64,000 bases of DNA, from NCBI GenBank assembly GCA_009377475.1, contig WHTY01000012.1, forward strand, positions 1 to 64,000, in the 5' to 3' direction. Positions 17,087 to 25,100 of this stretch are shown here, piece by piece. Under the pieces are notes generated by a model. It did no database searches, was not told the DNA's origin, and worked only from the letters and a program-made list of their open reading frames with translations. Positions within the stretch are counted from its first letter, which is position 1. Each line of letters begins with the position of its first letter. Both the position numbers and the translations under genes were made by a program. This DNA comes from Actinophytocola sp. Lineage in GTDB: Bacteria; Actinomycetota; Actinomycetes; Mycobacteriales; Pseudonocardiaceae.

Positions 17087-17497
17087 TTACGAGAACAGCG
17101 GCCCGGTGATCACGAGGCCCAGGTCTTCGTGCTGAACGAAGAAACCGAGCAGCATCAGCGACGCGCCAGCCAGCGACATGTCCTTCATGAACTGAATCTG
17201 CTCCAGCTGCTTCGTCTGCGCGTCCGTCTCCTTCCAGAACGGATGCATCAGCACCGCCGTCGGCACGAGGAAGATCAGCAACAGCAACGCGCCCAAATCG
17301 GCCCAGAGGCCAAGCAGGACGCTCAGTCCACCGAGGAGCATCACCACGCCGCTGCCGGCGACGGCAGCCGCAGGCATCGGCACCCCGCGCGACTTGGCGT
17401 ACTCGGCCATGCCCGAGGTCTGCGTCAGATGTCCGAACGCGGAACCGAAGAAGAGCAAGACAAACAAGATTCGCCCGATGAGGATGACCACATCCAT
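17087..17497 (-). CDS. DoxX family membrane protein
   Basis: 136 residues with four membrane helices in the DoxX pattern: an N-terminal helix with RILFVLLFFGSAFGHL, a GMAEYAKSRGVPMPAAA segment typical of the family, then three more helices. The start has a GGAGG 6 nt upstream. DoxX proteins are linked to thiosulfate oxidation or membrane oxidoreductase complexes; most bacterial members have no proven function. It is convergent with the mycoredoxin gene and divergent from senA. Proximity to two redox loci is suggestive only. Confidence 0.85.
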   Translation of the reverse strand: MDVVILIGRILFVLLFFGSAFGHLTQTSGMAEYAKSRGVPMPAAAVAGSGVVMLLGGLSVLLGLWADLGALLLLIFLVPTAVLMHPFWKETDAQTKQLEQIQFMKDMSLAGASLMLLGFFVQHEDLGLVITGPLFS

Positions 17498-17676
17498 CGT
17501 TTACCTCCGATCAGGAAGGCTGTCAGCGACGAAGATCGCTGCCTCTATGGTCGTCGAGACCTGCGAAAACGCAACCTGGAGCCCCCAAACGGCGGACTGG
17601 GAACGACTCGTCAACACTGTCCGCACGCAGACAAACCAGGGGCGAACTGTCGGTGGGGCGGCTTATTCTGCCCCGC

Positions 17677-18957
17677 GTGGACATCACGGCGGACGAACTC
17701 GCGACGTGGGCGGTAGACGGCGTCGAGCGAGTGCTGGCACATGTGGCGGACCTGACCGATGACCAACTCGTCGCACCCCTGTTGCCGACGATCAACCCGT
17801 TACTCTGGGAGATCGGGCATATCGCCTGGTTCCAAGAGCTGTTCGTGCTGCGCCGCGCCTCCGGGCACGACCCGATCCTCCCGTTCGGAGACGCGATCTA
17901 CGACTCGGGCGCGATCCCGCACGACACCCGCTGGCGGCTGCGGCTGCCGTCAAGGGAGGACACCGTCGACTACGTCCGCACCGTGGGGCAGCGGGTCGCG
18001 GACGTCGTCGCCGACAGCGACACGTCGGACGTCGCGCGGCACTTCGCGCGCTACACGGTGCACCATCACGACACCCACTCCGAGGCGCTGACGTACACCA
18101 GGCAGACGCTCGGCCTGCCGCTGCCGCCGCTGTCCGGGCTGACCGACGCCACTGTGGACTTCGGCGTCGCGGACGACGACTGGGCAGGCGACGTCCGGAT
18201 CGGCGGCGGCCGGTTCTACCTCGGCGGCATGATGGGCGACCCGTTCGTCTACGACAACGAGAAGTGGGCGCATCCGGTCGACGTCGAGCCGTTCGACATG
18301 GCCAAGGTTCCGGTGACGCAGGGCGAGTTCGCCGACTTCATCGAGGACGGCGGCTACACCACGCCGCACCTGTGGTCCGACAACGGCCGGTGGGTGGCAG
18401 AGACCGGCGCGCGGCACCCGCTGTACTGGCGGCGCGGCGACGACGGCTGGCAGCGGCGGCACTTCGACGCCTGGGTGCCGCTCGAGCCGGACCACCCCGT
18501 CCACTTCGTCTGCTGGTGGGAGGCGGACGCCTTCGCCCGCTGGGCGGGACGTCGACTGCCCACCGAGGCGGAGTGGGAGTTCGCCGCGTGCTCCGGCGCG
18601 CGCCACAAGCCGACCTACCCGTGGGGCGACGAGCTGCCCAAACCGCACCAGGCGGCGACCGACTGGCTTGGCAAGGGCACCGTGCCGGTCGGCGTCTGCG
18701 CGTCGGGCGAGACGCCGGAGGGCGTCCGGCATCTGATCGGCAACGTCTGGGAGTGGACGGCCACCGACTTCTACGGCTACCCGAACTTCGAGCGCGACGC
18801 ATACGGCGAGAACTCCCAGCAGTTCTTCGGCGAGCGCAAGGTGCTGCGCGGCGGCGGATGGGCGACGCGCGGCCGCTACCTGCGCAACACCATGCGCAAC
18901 TACTTCACCCACGAACGACAGGATGTGATCGCCGGCTTCCGGACGTGCGCGCGATGA
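17677..18957 (+). CDS. senA: selenoneine synthase-like EgtB homologue, SenA
   Basis: 426 residues from the GTG at 17677 (in-frame GTG at 17653 is an alternative). An N-terminal DinB-like domain supplies the three-histidine iron site of EgtB-type enzymes: His48 (EIGHIAWFQE) and His130/His134 (HHHDTHSE). A C-terminal FGE/sulfatase-modifying domain follows (about 165-426: GMMGDPFVYDNEKWAHPV, NVWEWTATDF, LRGGGWATRGR). EgtB enzymes join hercynine to a sulfur donor; SenA uses a selenosugar. Assignment to SenA rather than EgtB rests on context: the next gene, overlapping by ATGA, is a SenB-type glycosyltransferase, and selD follows the transporter. No egtACDE genes are present. A TATTCT hexamer ~12 nt before the GTG suggests a leaderless transcript (inference). 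Confidence 0.85.
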   Translation: MDITADELATWAVDGVERVLAHVADLTDDQLVAPLLPTINPLLWEIGHIAWFQELFVLRRASGHDPILPFGDAIYDSGAIPHDTRWRLRLPSREDTVDYVRTVGQRVADVVADSDTSDVARHFARYTVHHHDTHSEALTYTRQTLGLPLPPLSGLTDATVDFGVADDDWAGDVRIGGGRFYLGGMMGDPFVYDNEKWAHPVDVEPFDMAKVPVTQGEFADFIEDGGYTTPHLWSDNGRWVAETGARHPLYWRRGDDGWQRRHFDAWVPLEPDHPVHFVCWWEADAFARWAGRRLPTEAEWEFAACSGARHKPTYPWGDELPKPHQAATDWLGKGTVPVGVCASGETPEGVRHLIGNVWEWTATDFYGYPNFERDAYGENSQQFFGERKVLRGGGWATRGRYLRNTMRNYFTHERQDVIAGFRTCAR

Positions 18958-19937
18958 TTCTGCTGGTGACTCCGGCGGCACGTGCTGCGCCCACTTCGGT
19001 GCACGGCAACGACGTGACGGCACGACGCTGGCAGTCGATCCTGGGCGAGCTTGGCTGCGACGTCCGGGTGACGAACGGCTACGAGCCGGGCGACTACGCG
19101 GCGCTCATCGCGTTGCACGCCCGCAAGAGCGCCGACGCCATCCGCACGTTTCACGCCGAGCATCCCGGCGCGCCGATCGTGCTGGCGCTGACCGGCACCG
19201 ACCTGTACCCGGACCTCGTCACCAGCGGCGTCGACCCGGACATCCTGGCGCTGGCGAACCGGATCGTCGTGCTGCAACCGCACGCGCTGGCCCAGCTCGA
19301 CGACGAGCAGCGCGCCCGCACCACGGTGATCGTGCAGTCCATGCCGGACATTCCGTACGAGACGCCGCGCCACGACGCCTTCGAGGTGGCGGTGCTGGCG
19401 CACCTGCGCGACGTGAAGGACCCGCTGCGGACAGCCGAAGCGAGTCGACTGCTGCCCGCGGACTCGCGGGTCGTCGTCAGCCACGCGGGCGCGCCGTTGC
19501 AGGACGACCTCGCCCGGCTGGCGCGCGAGGAGTCCACTCGCAACCCGCGTTACCGCTGGCTCGGCGAACAGCCCCGCGCCGAGGCGTTGCGGCTGCTGGC
19601 GCGCAGCAAGCTACTGGTGCTGACCTCGCACGACGAGGGCGGCGCCAACGTCGTCTCTGAGGCGATCGCGGCGGGCGTGCCGGTGCTGTCGTCGGACATC
19701 CCCGGCTCCCGCGGGCTGCTCGGCGACGACTATCCGGGCTACTTCCCCGTCGGCGACACCGAGGCGCTCGCGGAGGCGCTGCACGCCGCCGAAACCGACC
19801 ACAACCGCTACTACCAGCGGCTCCGCGAGACGTGCGAACGCCTGCATGACCTGGTCGCCCCGCAGAAGGAGCGCGCGGCATGGTCCGACGTGCTCACCGA
19901 GCTGTCCCTACCCGTACCCCGACCGGTTGCAAGCTGA
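18954..19937 (+). CDS. senB: selenosugar synthase-like glycosyltransferase, SenB
   Basis: 327 residues, GT-B type glycosyltransferase of the TIGR04348 family (recognised from memory). The N-terminus is MILLVTPAARAAPTSVHGND, with the family-typical SVHGNDVTARRW; the C-terminal nucleotide-sugar half has LLVLTSHDEGGANVVSEAI around residue 220, where the Glu-rich GT4/GT5-type donor-binding motif belongs. SenB couples selenophosphate to UDP-GlcNAc-type sugars to give the selenosugar used by SenA (established for characterised sen clusters). The start overlaps the senA stop (ATGA), indicating translational coupling. Unlike GT4 enzymes of glycan pathways, no membrane-association segment is present. 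Confidence 0.85.
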   Translation: MILLVTPAARAAPTSVHGNDVTARRWQSILGELGCDVRVTNGYEPGDYAALIALHARKSADAIRTFHAEHPGAPIVLALTGTDLYPDLVTSGVDPDILALANRIVVLQPHALAQLDDEQRARTTVIVQSMPDIPYETPRHDAFEVAVLAHLRDVKDPLRTAEASRLLPADSRVVVSHAGAPLQDDLARLAREESTRNPRYRWLGEQPRAEALRLLARSKLLVLTSHDEGGANVVSEAIAAGVPVLSSDIPGSRGLLGDDYPGYFPVGDTEALAEALHAAETDHNRYYQRLRETCERLHDLVAPQKERAAWSDVLTELSLPVPRPVAS

Positions 19938-19947
19938 AGGAGAACCC

Positions 19948-20871
19948 ATGCCCCGTGTCCCCCTCCGGCTCATCGCACTGACCGCGATCGGCATGCTGCT
20001 CGCCGCGTGCGGCCAGTCGCCGGGCGACCCCCGAGGCTCCGCCGGTTCGGACGGCGAGAAGGTGCTGACCATCGGCGCCATCCCCGACCAGGACCCGCAG
20101 GTGCTGCAACGGCAGTTCAGCACGCTGTCGGCCTACCTCGGCGACAAGCTCGGCGTCGAGGTGAAGTACCTGCCGGTCACCGACTACACCGCGTCCGTCA
20201 CCGCGTTCCAGCGCGGCGACCTGCAACTGGTGTTCTTCGGCGGGCTCACCGGCGTGCAGGCCCGCACCCAGGTGCCGGGCGCGATTCCCCTGGCGCAGCG
20301 CGACATCGACGCCGACTTCAGCAGCGTGTTCATCGCCAACACCAAGGCCGGGATCGAGCCGTTCGACAGCCTCGACGGCCTGCGGAAGCTGGCGGGGAAC
20401 TCGTTCACGTTCGGCAGCGACACGTCGACGTCGGGTCGGCTGATGCCGCAGCACTTCCTGTCCGAGGCGGGGATGTCCATCGACGACTTCTCCGGCGACC
20501 CCGGCTACTCCGGATCGCACGACAAGACGGCGAAGCTGGTCGAGGCTGGCACGTACCAGACGGGCGCGTTGAACTCCTCGGTGTGGGACGAGCTGGTGGA
20601 CGCCGACAAGATCGACACCAGCACGGTGCGGGAGGTCTTCCGCACCCCGCCGTACCACGACTACCACTGGGTGGCGCGGCCCGACATCGACGAGCAGCTT
20701 GGCGACGGCATGACGGACAAGATCAAGGAGGCCCTGCTCGGCCTCGACGGCAGCGACGCAACCGAGAAGAAGATCCTCGACATGTTCCAGGCAGGCAGCT
20801 TCATCGACACCGCGCCGGGCAACTACGCCCAGATCGAGCAGGTGGCGCAACGGCTCGGACTGCTGAACTGA
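19948..20871 (+). CDS. PhnD-type substrate-binding lipoprotein, putative selenium oxyanion transporter
   Basis: A 307-residue lipoprotein: signal peptide with lipobox LLAAC (Cys21), then a type-II periplasmic-binding fold of the phosphate/phosphite/phosphonate (PhnD) family (VLTIGAIPDQDPQVLQRQF, FQRGDLQLVFFGGLTGVQ, FTFGSDTSTSGRLMP). It has a strong GAAGGAGA ribosome-binding site 11 bp after senB. The family includes a clade annotated as putative selenate-binding proteins found beside selD/senB-type genes (from memory). Given its position inside the sen operon, import of a selenium oxyanion is the best hypothesis; phosphonate or phosphite cannot be excluded because no phn catabolic genes are present to decide. 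Confidence 0.82.
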   Translation: MPRVPLRLIALTAIGMLLAACGQSPGDPRGSAGSDGEKVLTIGAIPDQDPQVLQRQFSTLSAYLGDKLGVEVKYLPVTDYTASVTAFQRGDLQLVFFGGLTGVQARTQVPGAIPLAQRDIDADFSSVFIANTKAGIEPFDSLDGLRKLAGNSFTFGSDTSTSGRLMPQHFLSEAGMSIDDFSGDPGYSGSHDKTAKLVEAGTYQTGALNSSVWDELVDADKIDTSTVREVFRTPPYHDYHWVARPDIDEQLGDGMTDKIKEALLGLDGSDATEKKILDMFQAGSFIDTAPGNYAQIEQVAQRLGLLN

Positions 20872-20876
20872 ACGCC

Positions 20877-21641
20877 ATGAGCAGCCCGATCTTCGCGCTC
20901 GACGGCGTCGGTGTCAGCTACGGCAAGAACACCGCGCTCGCCCGGGTCGACCTCACCGTCGAGCCAGGCGAGCGGATCGCGATCATCGGCCCGAGCGGCG
21001 CTGGCAAGAGCACGCTGATCGGCGTGCTCAACGGCACCGTCGCCGCGACGAGCGGGGAGGTGACGGCGCTCGGCTGCGACTACCGGCGTGCGCCAGCCCG
21101 CGAGATCAGGAAGTCGCAACGTCGCGTCGGCACCATCCACCAGCGGTTCGACCTGGTCGAGCAGCTGCGCACGGTGCACAACGTCAACGCGGGCAGGCTC
21201 GGCAGCTGGCCGTTCTGGAAAGCGGCGTTGTCGCTGCTGTTGCCCCGCGACGTCCAGCGGGTGCGCGCCGCGCTGGATCGGGTCGGCATCGGCGACAAGC
21301 TGCACCACCGCACCGGCGACCTCTCCGGCGGCGAGCAGCAGCGGGTGGCGATCGCGCGGGTGCTGGTGCAGGACCCGGTGATGATCCTCGCCGACGAGCC
21401 GGTCGCCAGCATCGACCCCGCGCGGGGTCGCGAGATCATGAGCCTGCTGCTCGAACTGTCGGCCGAGGCCGGGGTGACGCTGCTGGCCTGCCTGCACGAC
21501 GTCGACATGGCATTGGGCAGCTTCGAGCGGGTGGTCGGGCTGCGGGCCGGTCAGATCGCGTTCGACAAGAAGCGCGCCGACCTGACCGACGACGAGGTCG
21601 ACGCGCTGTACGCGTTCGAGCGAGCAACGGAGCCGCGATGA
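20877..21641 (+). CDS. PhnC-type ABC transporter ATPase
   Basis: A 254-residue ATPase of the PhnC family, energising the transporter encoded by the flanking genes. Walker A is GPSGAGKST (about 36-44), the Q-loop region is VGTIHQRFDLVEQ, the signature is LSGGEQQRVAIARVL and Walker B is MILADEPVASID; the H-loop is CLHDVDMAL. All residues needed for hydrolysis are present. It begins 5 bp after the binding-protein stop and its stop overlaps the permease start (ATGA), so the three proteins should be made in step. Confidence 0.9.
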   Translation: MSSPIFALDGVGVSYGKNTALARVDLTVEPGERIAIIGPSGAGKSTLIGVLNGTVAATSGEVTALGCDYRRAPAREIRKSQRRVGTIHQRFDLVEQLRTVHNVNAGRLGSWPFWKAALSLLLPRDVQRVRAALDRVGIGDKLHHRTGDLSGGEQQRVAIARVLVQDPVMILADEPVASIDPARGREIMSLLLELSAEAGVTLLACLHDVDMALGSFERVVGLRAGQIAFDKKRADLTDDEVDALYAFERATEPR

Positions 21642-23368
21642 CGACGACGTGCCGGTGGGAAGCGGCGGAGTCGCCCAGCGCGGCGCCAGGCACGCCACCG
21701 CCACCGGCACCGGAGCGCGGCACGGGCGCGACCGGCCGGTCCCGGCGGCGGCGCGGCTGGGCGCTGCTGATCTTCGCGGCGATCGTCGTCTCGGCGGTAG
21801 CAGCGGGAATCGGCCGGGAGCAGGTGATCAAGTCCGAGGGCGCCGGGTCGTTGTTCGACTTCTTCGCGGCGGCGGCCTCGCCCCGGCTGGACGCGGACTT
21901 CCTCGCGTTGACCGGGACGGCGATGCTCACCACGCTCGCCTACGCCGTGCTCGGCACCGCGCTCAGCCTGGTGATCGGCCTGATCGGCGGAATACTCACC
22001 TCGCAGGCGTGGTGGGAGTCCGGGGTGCGCACCCGGCGCGGCCGCAGGCTGGCCGGGTGGGGACTCGCCAGGGCGGTGCTCGTTGTGCCGCGCGGCATCC
22101 ACGAGGTCGTCTGGGGGCTGTTCTTCCTGGTCGTGTTCGGTATCGACCCCATAGTGGCGGTGCTGGCGATCGGGATTCCGTTCGGCGCGGTCACCGCGAA
22201 GGTGTTCTCGGAGCTGCTGGACGAGACGGGTCGCAGACCCTACACCGCGCTGGTGGCGGCCGGGTCGAGCAAGTGGTCGGCGATGCTGTACGGACTGCTG
22301 CCGCCCGCGTTGCCCGACCTGATCTCGTACGGCTTCTACCGGTTCGAGTGCGCCATCCGCAGCGCGGCGATCCTCGGCCTCGTCGGCGCCGGCGGGCTGG
22401 GGTTCCAGCTCGCGCTCAGCTTCCAGACGTTGCGCTACCCGGAGATCTGGACGCTGCTGTTCGCGCTGATCCTGCTCAGCGTCGCGGCGGACTACTGGAG
22501 TTCGCTGGTGCGCTCCGCGCGCGCTCGTGGACGGCAGCGCAGCCGCGACGGCGGCGGCGTCCGGCGGGATCCGCTGCTGACGGCGTCGTTGGTGTTCGGT
22601 GCGGTGCTGATCGGGCTTTCCTCCTGGTGGATCGGGCTGGACATCGCGGTGCTGTGGAGCGGCAAGGCGTGGGAGTTCGGGATCCAGTTGTTGAGCGATG
22701 CGTGGCCGCCGAGTGTCGGTGACACCGGCTTCGGCGGGCTGCTGATGCTGGCGGGGGTGACGCTGGCGATGTCGATCGTGGCGATCACCATCGCGTTCGC
22801 GCTCGGCGCAGTGTTCGCCGTGCCCGCGTCCACCCCCGCGCAGGGCCGCGACCACATCGAGCGCGGCGCGATGGCGCGGATCGGGCGGACGACGGCGATG
22901 CTGGCCAGCCGGTTCGTCCTCGTGGTGCTGCGGGCGATCCCGCCGCCGGTGTGGGCGTTGCTGCTGCTGTTCGTGATGTATCCGGGGATCCTGCCCGGCG
23001 CGATCGCCCTGGCGATCTACACCACCGGTGTGCTCGGACGCCTCATGGCGGAGTCCGTGGACAACCTGGACGCGCGCCCGCTGCGGGCGATCCGCTCCAC
23101 GGGCGCGTCCGCGTCCAAGGTGTTCTGCTACGGCGTGATCCCGGCCGCCGCGCCACGGTTCGTCGCCTACGGGCTGTACCGGTGGGAGGTCACCATCCGG
23201 GAGACCGTCGTGGTCGGCGTGGTCGGCGCTGGCGGACTCGGGCTGCTGCTCCAGCACCAGATCAGCGCGTTCAACTACGCGGGCGCGCTGACGACATTGG
23301 CCATGCTGATCCTGCTGACGCTGGTCGTGGACATCACGAGCGCGGCGATCCGCCGCAGCGTGCGGTAG
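21638..23368 (+). CDS. fused double PhnE-type ABC permease
   Basis: 576 residues, about twice the length of a normal PhnE permease. Two homologous halves are fused: residues ~40-290 and ~305-576. Each carries its own EAA-like cytoplasmic loop, TALVAAGSSKWSAMLYGLLP in the first half and AIRSTGASASKVFCYGVIP in the second, followed by YRFECAIRSAAILG or YRWEVTIRETVVVG and a GAGGLGFQL/GAGGLGLLL helix. The fusion supplies both permease subunits from one chain. The N-terminus is a ~38-residue Pro/Arg-rich cytoplasmic tail. Last gene of the senAB-transporter operon; its 3' end faces selD across 110 bp containing 21-nt repeats and a palindrome. Confidence 0.9.
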   Translation: MTTTCRWEAAESPSAAPGTPPPPAPERGTGATGRSRRRRGWALLIFAAIVVSAVAAGIGREQVIKSEGAGSLFDFFAAAASPRLDADFLALTGTAMLTTLAYAVLGTALSLVIGLIGGILTSQAWWESGVRTRRGRRLAGWGLARAVLVVPRGIHEVVWGLFFLVVFGIDPIVAVLAIGIPFGAVTAKVFSELLDETGRRPYTALVAAGSSKWSAMLYGLLPPALPDLISYGFYRFECAIRSAAILGLVGAGGLGFQLALSFQTLRYPEIWTLLFALILLSVAADYWSSLVRSARARGRQRSRDGGGVRRDPLLTASLVFGAVLIGLSSWWIGLDIAVLWSGKAWEFGIQLLSDAWPPSVGDTGFGGLLMLAGVTLAMSIVAITIAFALGAVFAVPASTPAQGRDHIERGAMARIGRTTAMLASRFVLVVLRAIPPPVWALLLLFVMYPGILPGAIALAIYTTGVLGRLMAESVDNLDARPLRAIRSTGASASKVFCYGVIPAAAPRFVAYGLYRWEVTIRETVVVGVVGAGGLGLLLQHQISAFNYAGALTTLAMLILLTLVVDITSAAIRRSVR

Positions 23369-23375
23369 GGCGGGC

Positions 23376-23420
23376 GCCGTGTCCCCCGCTCACGCCGCCG
23401 TGTCCCCCGCTCACGCGATC
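23376..23420. repeat. two 21-nt repeat units
   Basis: Two units of the GCCGTGTCCCCCGCTCAC type, period 21, directly after the permease stop codon in the convergent gap before selD. Same family as 467-629. Confidence 0.75.
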
Positions 23421-23423
23421 TTG

Positions 23424-23457
23424 ATGCGGTGTGGCGACACGTGTCACCACACCGCAT
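23424..23457. terminator. 34-bp palindrome between convergent operons
   Basis: Nearly perfect dyad centred on GACAC|GTGTC with outer arms ATGCGGTGTGG / CCACACCGCAT and one mismatched pair. It lies between the convergent sen-transporter operon and selD. Position suggests a bidirectional terminator, but no U-tract follows on either strand, so a protein-binding site is equally possible. Confidence 0.5.
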
Positions 23458-23478
23458 TCAGCTTCCGCAGCCGCGGCG

Positions 23479-24546
23479 TCAGGTCCTGACGCTGACCTGG
23501 CCCGGCTCGCCCTCAACGACGCGCCCCACGGCCGCTGCGGGCAGGTCCTTCGCACGCAGGGCCTTCACCACGGCGTCGACGTCAACGCCGTCGGGCACCG
23601 CGAACAACATGCCGCCGGACGTCTGCGCGTCGTGCAGCAGCACGGCGGTGTCCTCCGGCACGCCGTCGCCGATGCGGATGTACGGCGCGAGGTGTTCGGT
23701 GTTGGACTTCGTGCCGCCTGGGACGTAACCCGCCGCGATAGCGTCGCGCGCGCCGGGCAGCACCGGCACGGACGCGGCGTCGATCTCGGCGGCGAGCCCG
23801 CTCGCGCGCACCATGCGGTGCAGGTGACCGAGCAGACCGAAGCCGGTGACGTCGGTCGCCGCCCGCACGCCGTGCTCGCGCGCGACCGCGGCCGCCTCGG
23901 CGTTGAGCGTGGTCATCGAGCCGACGGCGCCCTTGATCCAGGATTCCTCCGCGCCACCGGCCTTGATCGACGTCGAGATGACGCCGGTGCCGACCGCCTT
24001 GGACAGCACGAGCGTCTGGCCCGCGACGAGCTGGTCGATCTGGAACAACTTGTCCGGGTGCGCCATGCCGACGACGGCCATGCCGTACTTGGGGATCGGG
24101 TCATCGATGGTGTGCCCGCCGACGACGAGGCAGCCAGCCTCGTCCGCGATCGACGAGCCGCCCGCGAGGACGTCGCCGAGCATGTCCATCGGGAGGTCAT
24201 TGGCGGGCCACGCCGTGAGGTTGACGGCGATCAGCGGCGTGCCGCCCATGGCGTAGACGTCGGACAGCGCGTTGGCGGCGGCGATCCGGCCCCAGTCACG
24301 CGCGTCGTCGACGATCGGCGTGAAGAAGTCGGTGGTCAGGATGATGGCGCGCTCGTCATCGAGCCGATAAACGGCGGCGTCGTCGCCCTCCAGGGCGCCG
24401 ACGAGCAGATCGCCCGTGGCCGTTCCCAGGTTGGTGCCGAACGTGGAGAACAGCGACTCCAGTTTGGACAACGGCAGCTTGCACGCGCATCCCGCACCTT
24501 GGGACAACGACGTCAGCCTCGCAACCGGTTCCACGGACGCACTCAT
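23479..24546 (-). CDS. selD: selenophosphate synthase, SelD/SenC
   Basis: 355 residues. It makes selenophosphate from selenide and ATP. The motif GAGCACKLP at residues 17-25 aligns with E. coli SelD GAGC17-G-C-K20, so Cys20 is the catalytic Cys and Lys23 the essential Lys; it is a Cys form, not selenocysteine. ATP/Mg segments follow (LTTDFFTPIVDD, GRIAAANALSDVYAMGG, DVTGFGLLGHL). An upstream in-frame start at 24618 would prefix an implausible Cys-rich stretch, so ATG 24546 is chosen. It is transcribed toward the senAB-transporter operon. In characterised clusters the equivalent is senC. No selA, selB or tRNA-Sec is in the window, supporting use for selenoneine rather than selenoproteins here. 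Confidence 0.93.
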   Translation of the reverse strand: MSASVEPVARLTSLSQGAGCACKLPLSKLESLFSTFGTNLGTATGDLLVGALEGDDAAVYRLDDERAIILTTDFFTPIVDDARDWGRIAAANALSDVYAMGGTPLIAVNLTAWPANDLPMDMLGDVLAGGSSIADEAGCLVVGGHTIDDPIPKYGMAVVGMAHPDKLFQIDQLVAGQTLVLSKAVGTGVISTSIKAGGAEESWIKGAVGSMTTLNAEAAAVAREHGVRAATDVTGFGLLGHLHRMVRASGLAAEIDAASVPVLPGARDAIAAGYVPGGTKSNTEHLAPYIRIGDGVPEDTAVLLHDAQTSGGMLFAVPDGVDVDAVVKALRAKDLPAAAVGRVVEGEPGQVSVRT

Positions 24547-24670
24547 GCACACGCTCCCTGCCAGACAGCGGACAACCCGGGCAAGCCAATCATGCTCACC
24601 GCATGCCGCGCAGCACAATTGTCCGCTCCCGGACAGTGCTGCCTTCCGGCGCAGTCACAACACGCCAGTG

Positions 24671-24750
24671 CTGACTTCGCCAGGCAAATTGCCCCCGAAA
24701 ACAGACAAACGTGCACGAAACTAGTCCATATCGCGCAATATCCCCGGCGA
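24671..24750 (+). repeat. MITE-like element, left copy flanking hipBA
   Basis: 80-bp sequence that matches 26380-26459 at about 58 of 80 positions without gaps, in the same orientation. Ends are inverted repeats: TCGCCAGGCAAATTGC at 24677 and GCGCAATATCCCCGGCGA at 24733-24750. The centre is diverged apart from GACAAAC. It lies between selD and hipB. Confidence 0.75.
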
Positions 24751-24774
24751 AGCCGAGGCAACCGCGTTGGACGA

Positions 24775-24792
24775 TGTCGTCATATGGCGACA
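24775..24792. promoter_or_regulatory. hipB operator O1
   Basis: TGTCGTCATATGGCGACA, a near-perfect palindrome (TGTCG-N-CATATG-N-CGACA) repeated identically 26 bp downstream. Twin palindromes upstream of a hipB-type gene are the expected autorepression site of the HipAB complex. Confidence 0.75.
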
Positions 24793-24800
24793 AATGCTAT

Positions 24801-24818
24801 TGTCGTCATATGGCGACA
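24801..24818. promoter_or_regulatory. hipB operator O2 overlapping the start codon
   Basis: Identical 18-bp copy of O1, 26 bp centre to centre (about 2.5 helical turns). Its central CATATG contains the hipB initiation codon (ATG at 24810), so repressor binding would cover the translation start. No Shine-Dalgarno precedes the ATG, consistent with a leaderless message. Confidence 0.75.
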
Positions 24819-25100
24819 ATCCGCGTGACGCGACCCGACGACCTGGGCGCGGCCTTGCGCGAGGCCCGGCTGGCCGAAGGCATCACGCAGTCCGCGCTGG
24901 CGCAACTGGTCGGCGTCAGCCGCCAGTGGCTGAGCGCCTTCGAGATGGGCGCGAAATCCTCGGCACCGCTCGACATGGTCATGCGGATCGTAGCCGCACT
25001 GGACGTCTCGGTGACGTTGTCGCGCCCTGCGCCGCCCGCACCGGCCGACGAGGAGGAGCCCGTCGACCTGGATGCGCTGCTCGATGGCGTCGACGCATGA
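24810..25100 (+). CDS. hipB: HipB-like antitoxin/repressor (XRE HTH)
   Basis: 96 residues with a helix-turn-helix of the XRE type at about 10-65 (LGAALREARLAEGITQSALA, GVSRQWLSAFEMGAKSSAPL) and an acidic C-terminal tail (ADEEEPVDLDALLDG) suited to contacting the toxin. ATG 24810 is chosen because it gives the typical N-terminus MATIRVTRPDD and matches the operator geometry; longer in-frame starts read through the operators. It overlaps hipA by ATGA. Expected role: neutralises HipA and autorepresses through the twin palindromes. Confidence 0.88.
   Translation: MATIRVTRPDDLGAALREARLAEGITQSALAQLVGVSRQWLSAFEMGAKSSAPLDMVMRIVAALDVSVTLSRPAPPAPADEEEPVDLDALLDGVDA

Noticed and set aside
23479..24546. 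Selenocysteine in SelD
   Set aside because: The catalytic position is encoded as Cys; no in-frame TGA is present at the motif.
24672..24809. Extended hipB reading frame from 24711
   Set aside because: The extra codons cover the MITE-like repeat and the operators; the ATG at 24810 fits the family.
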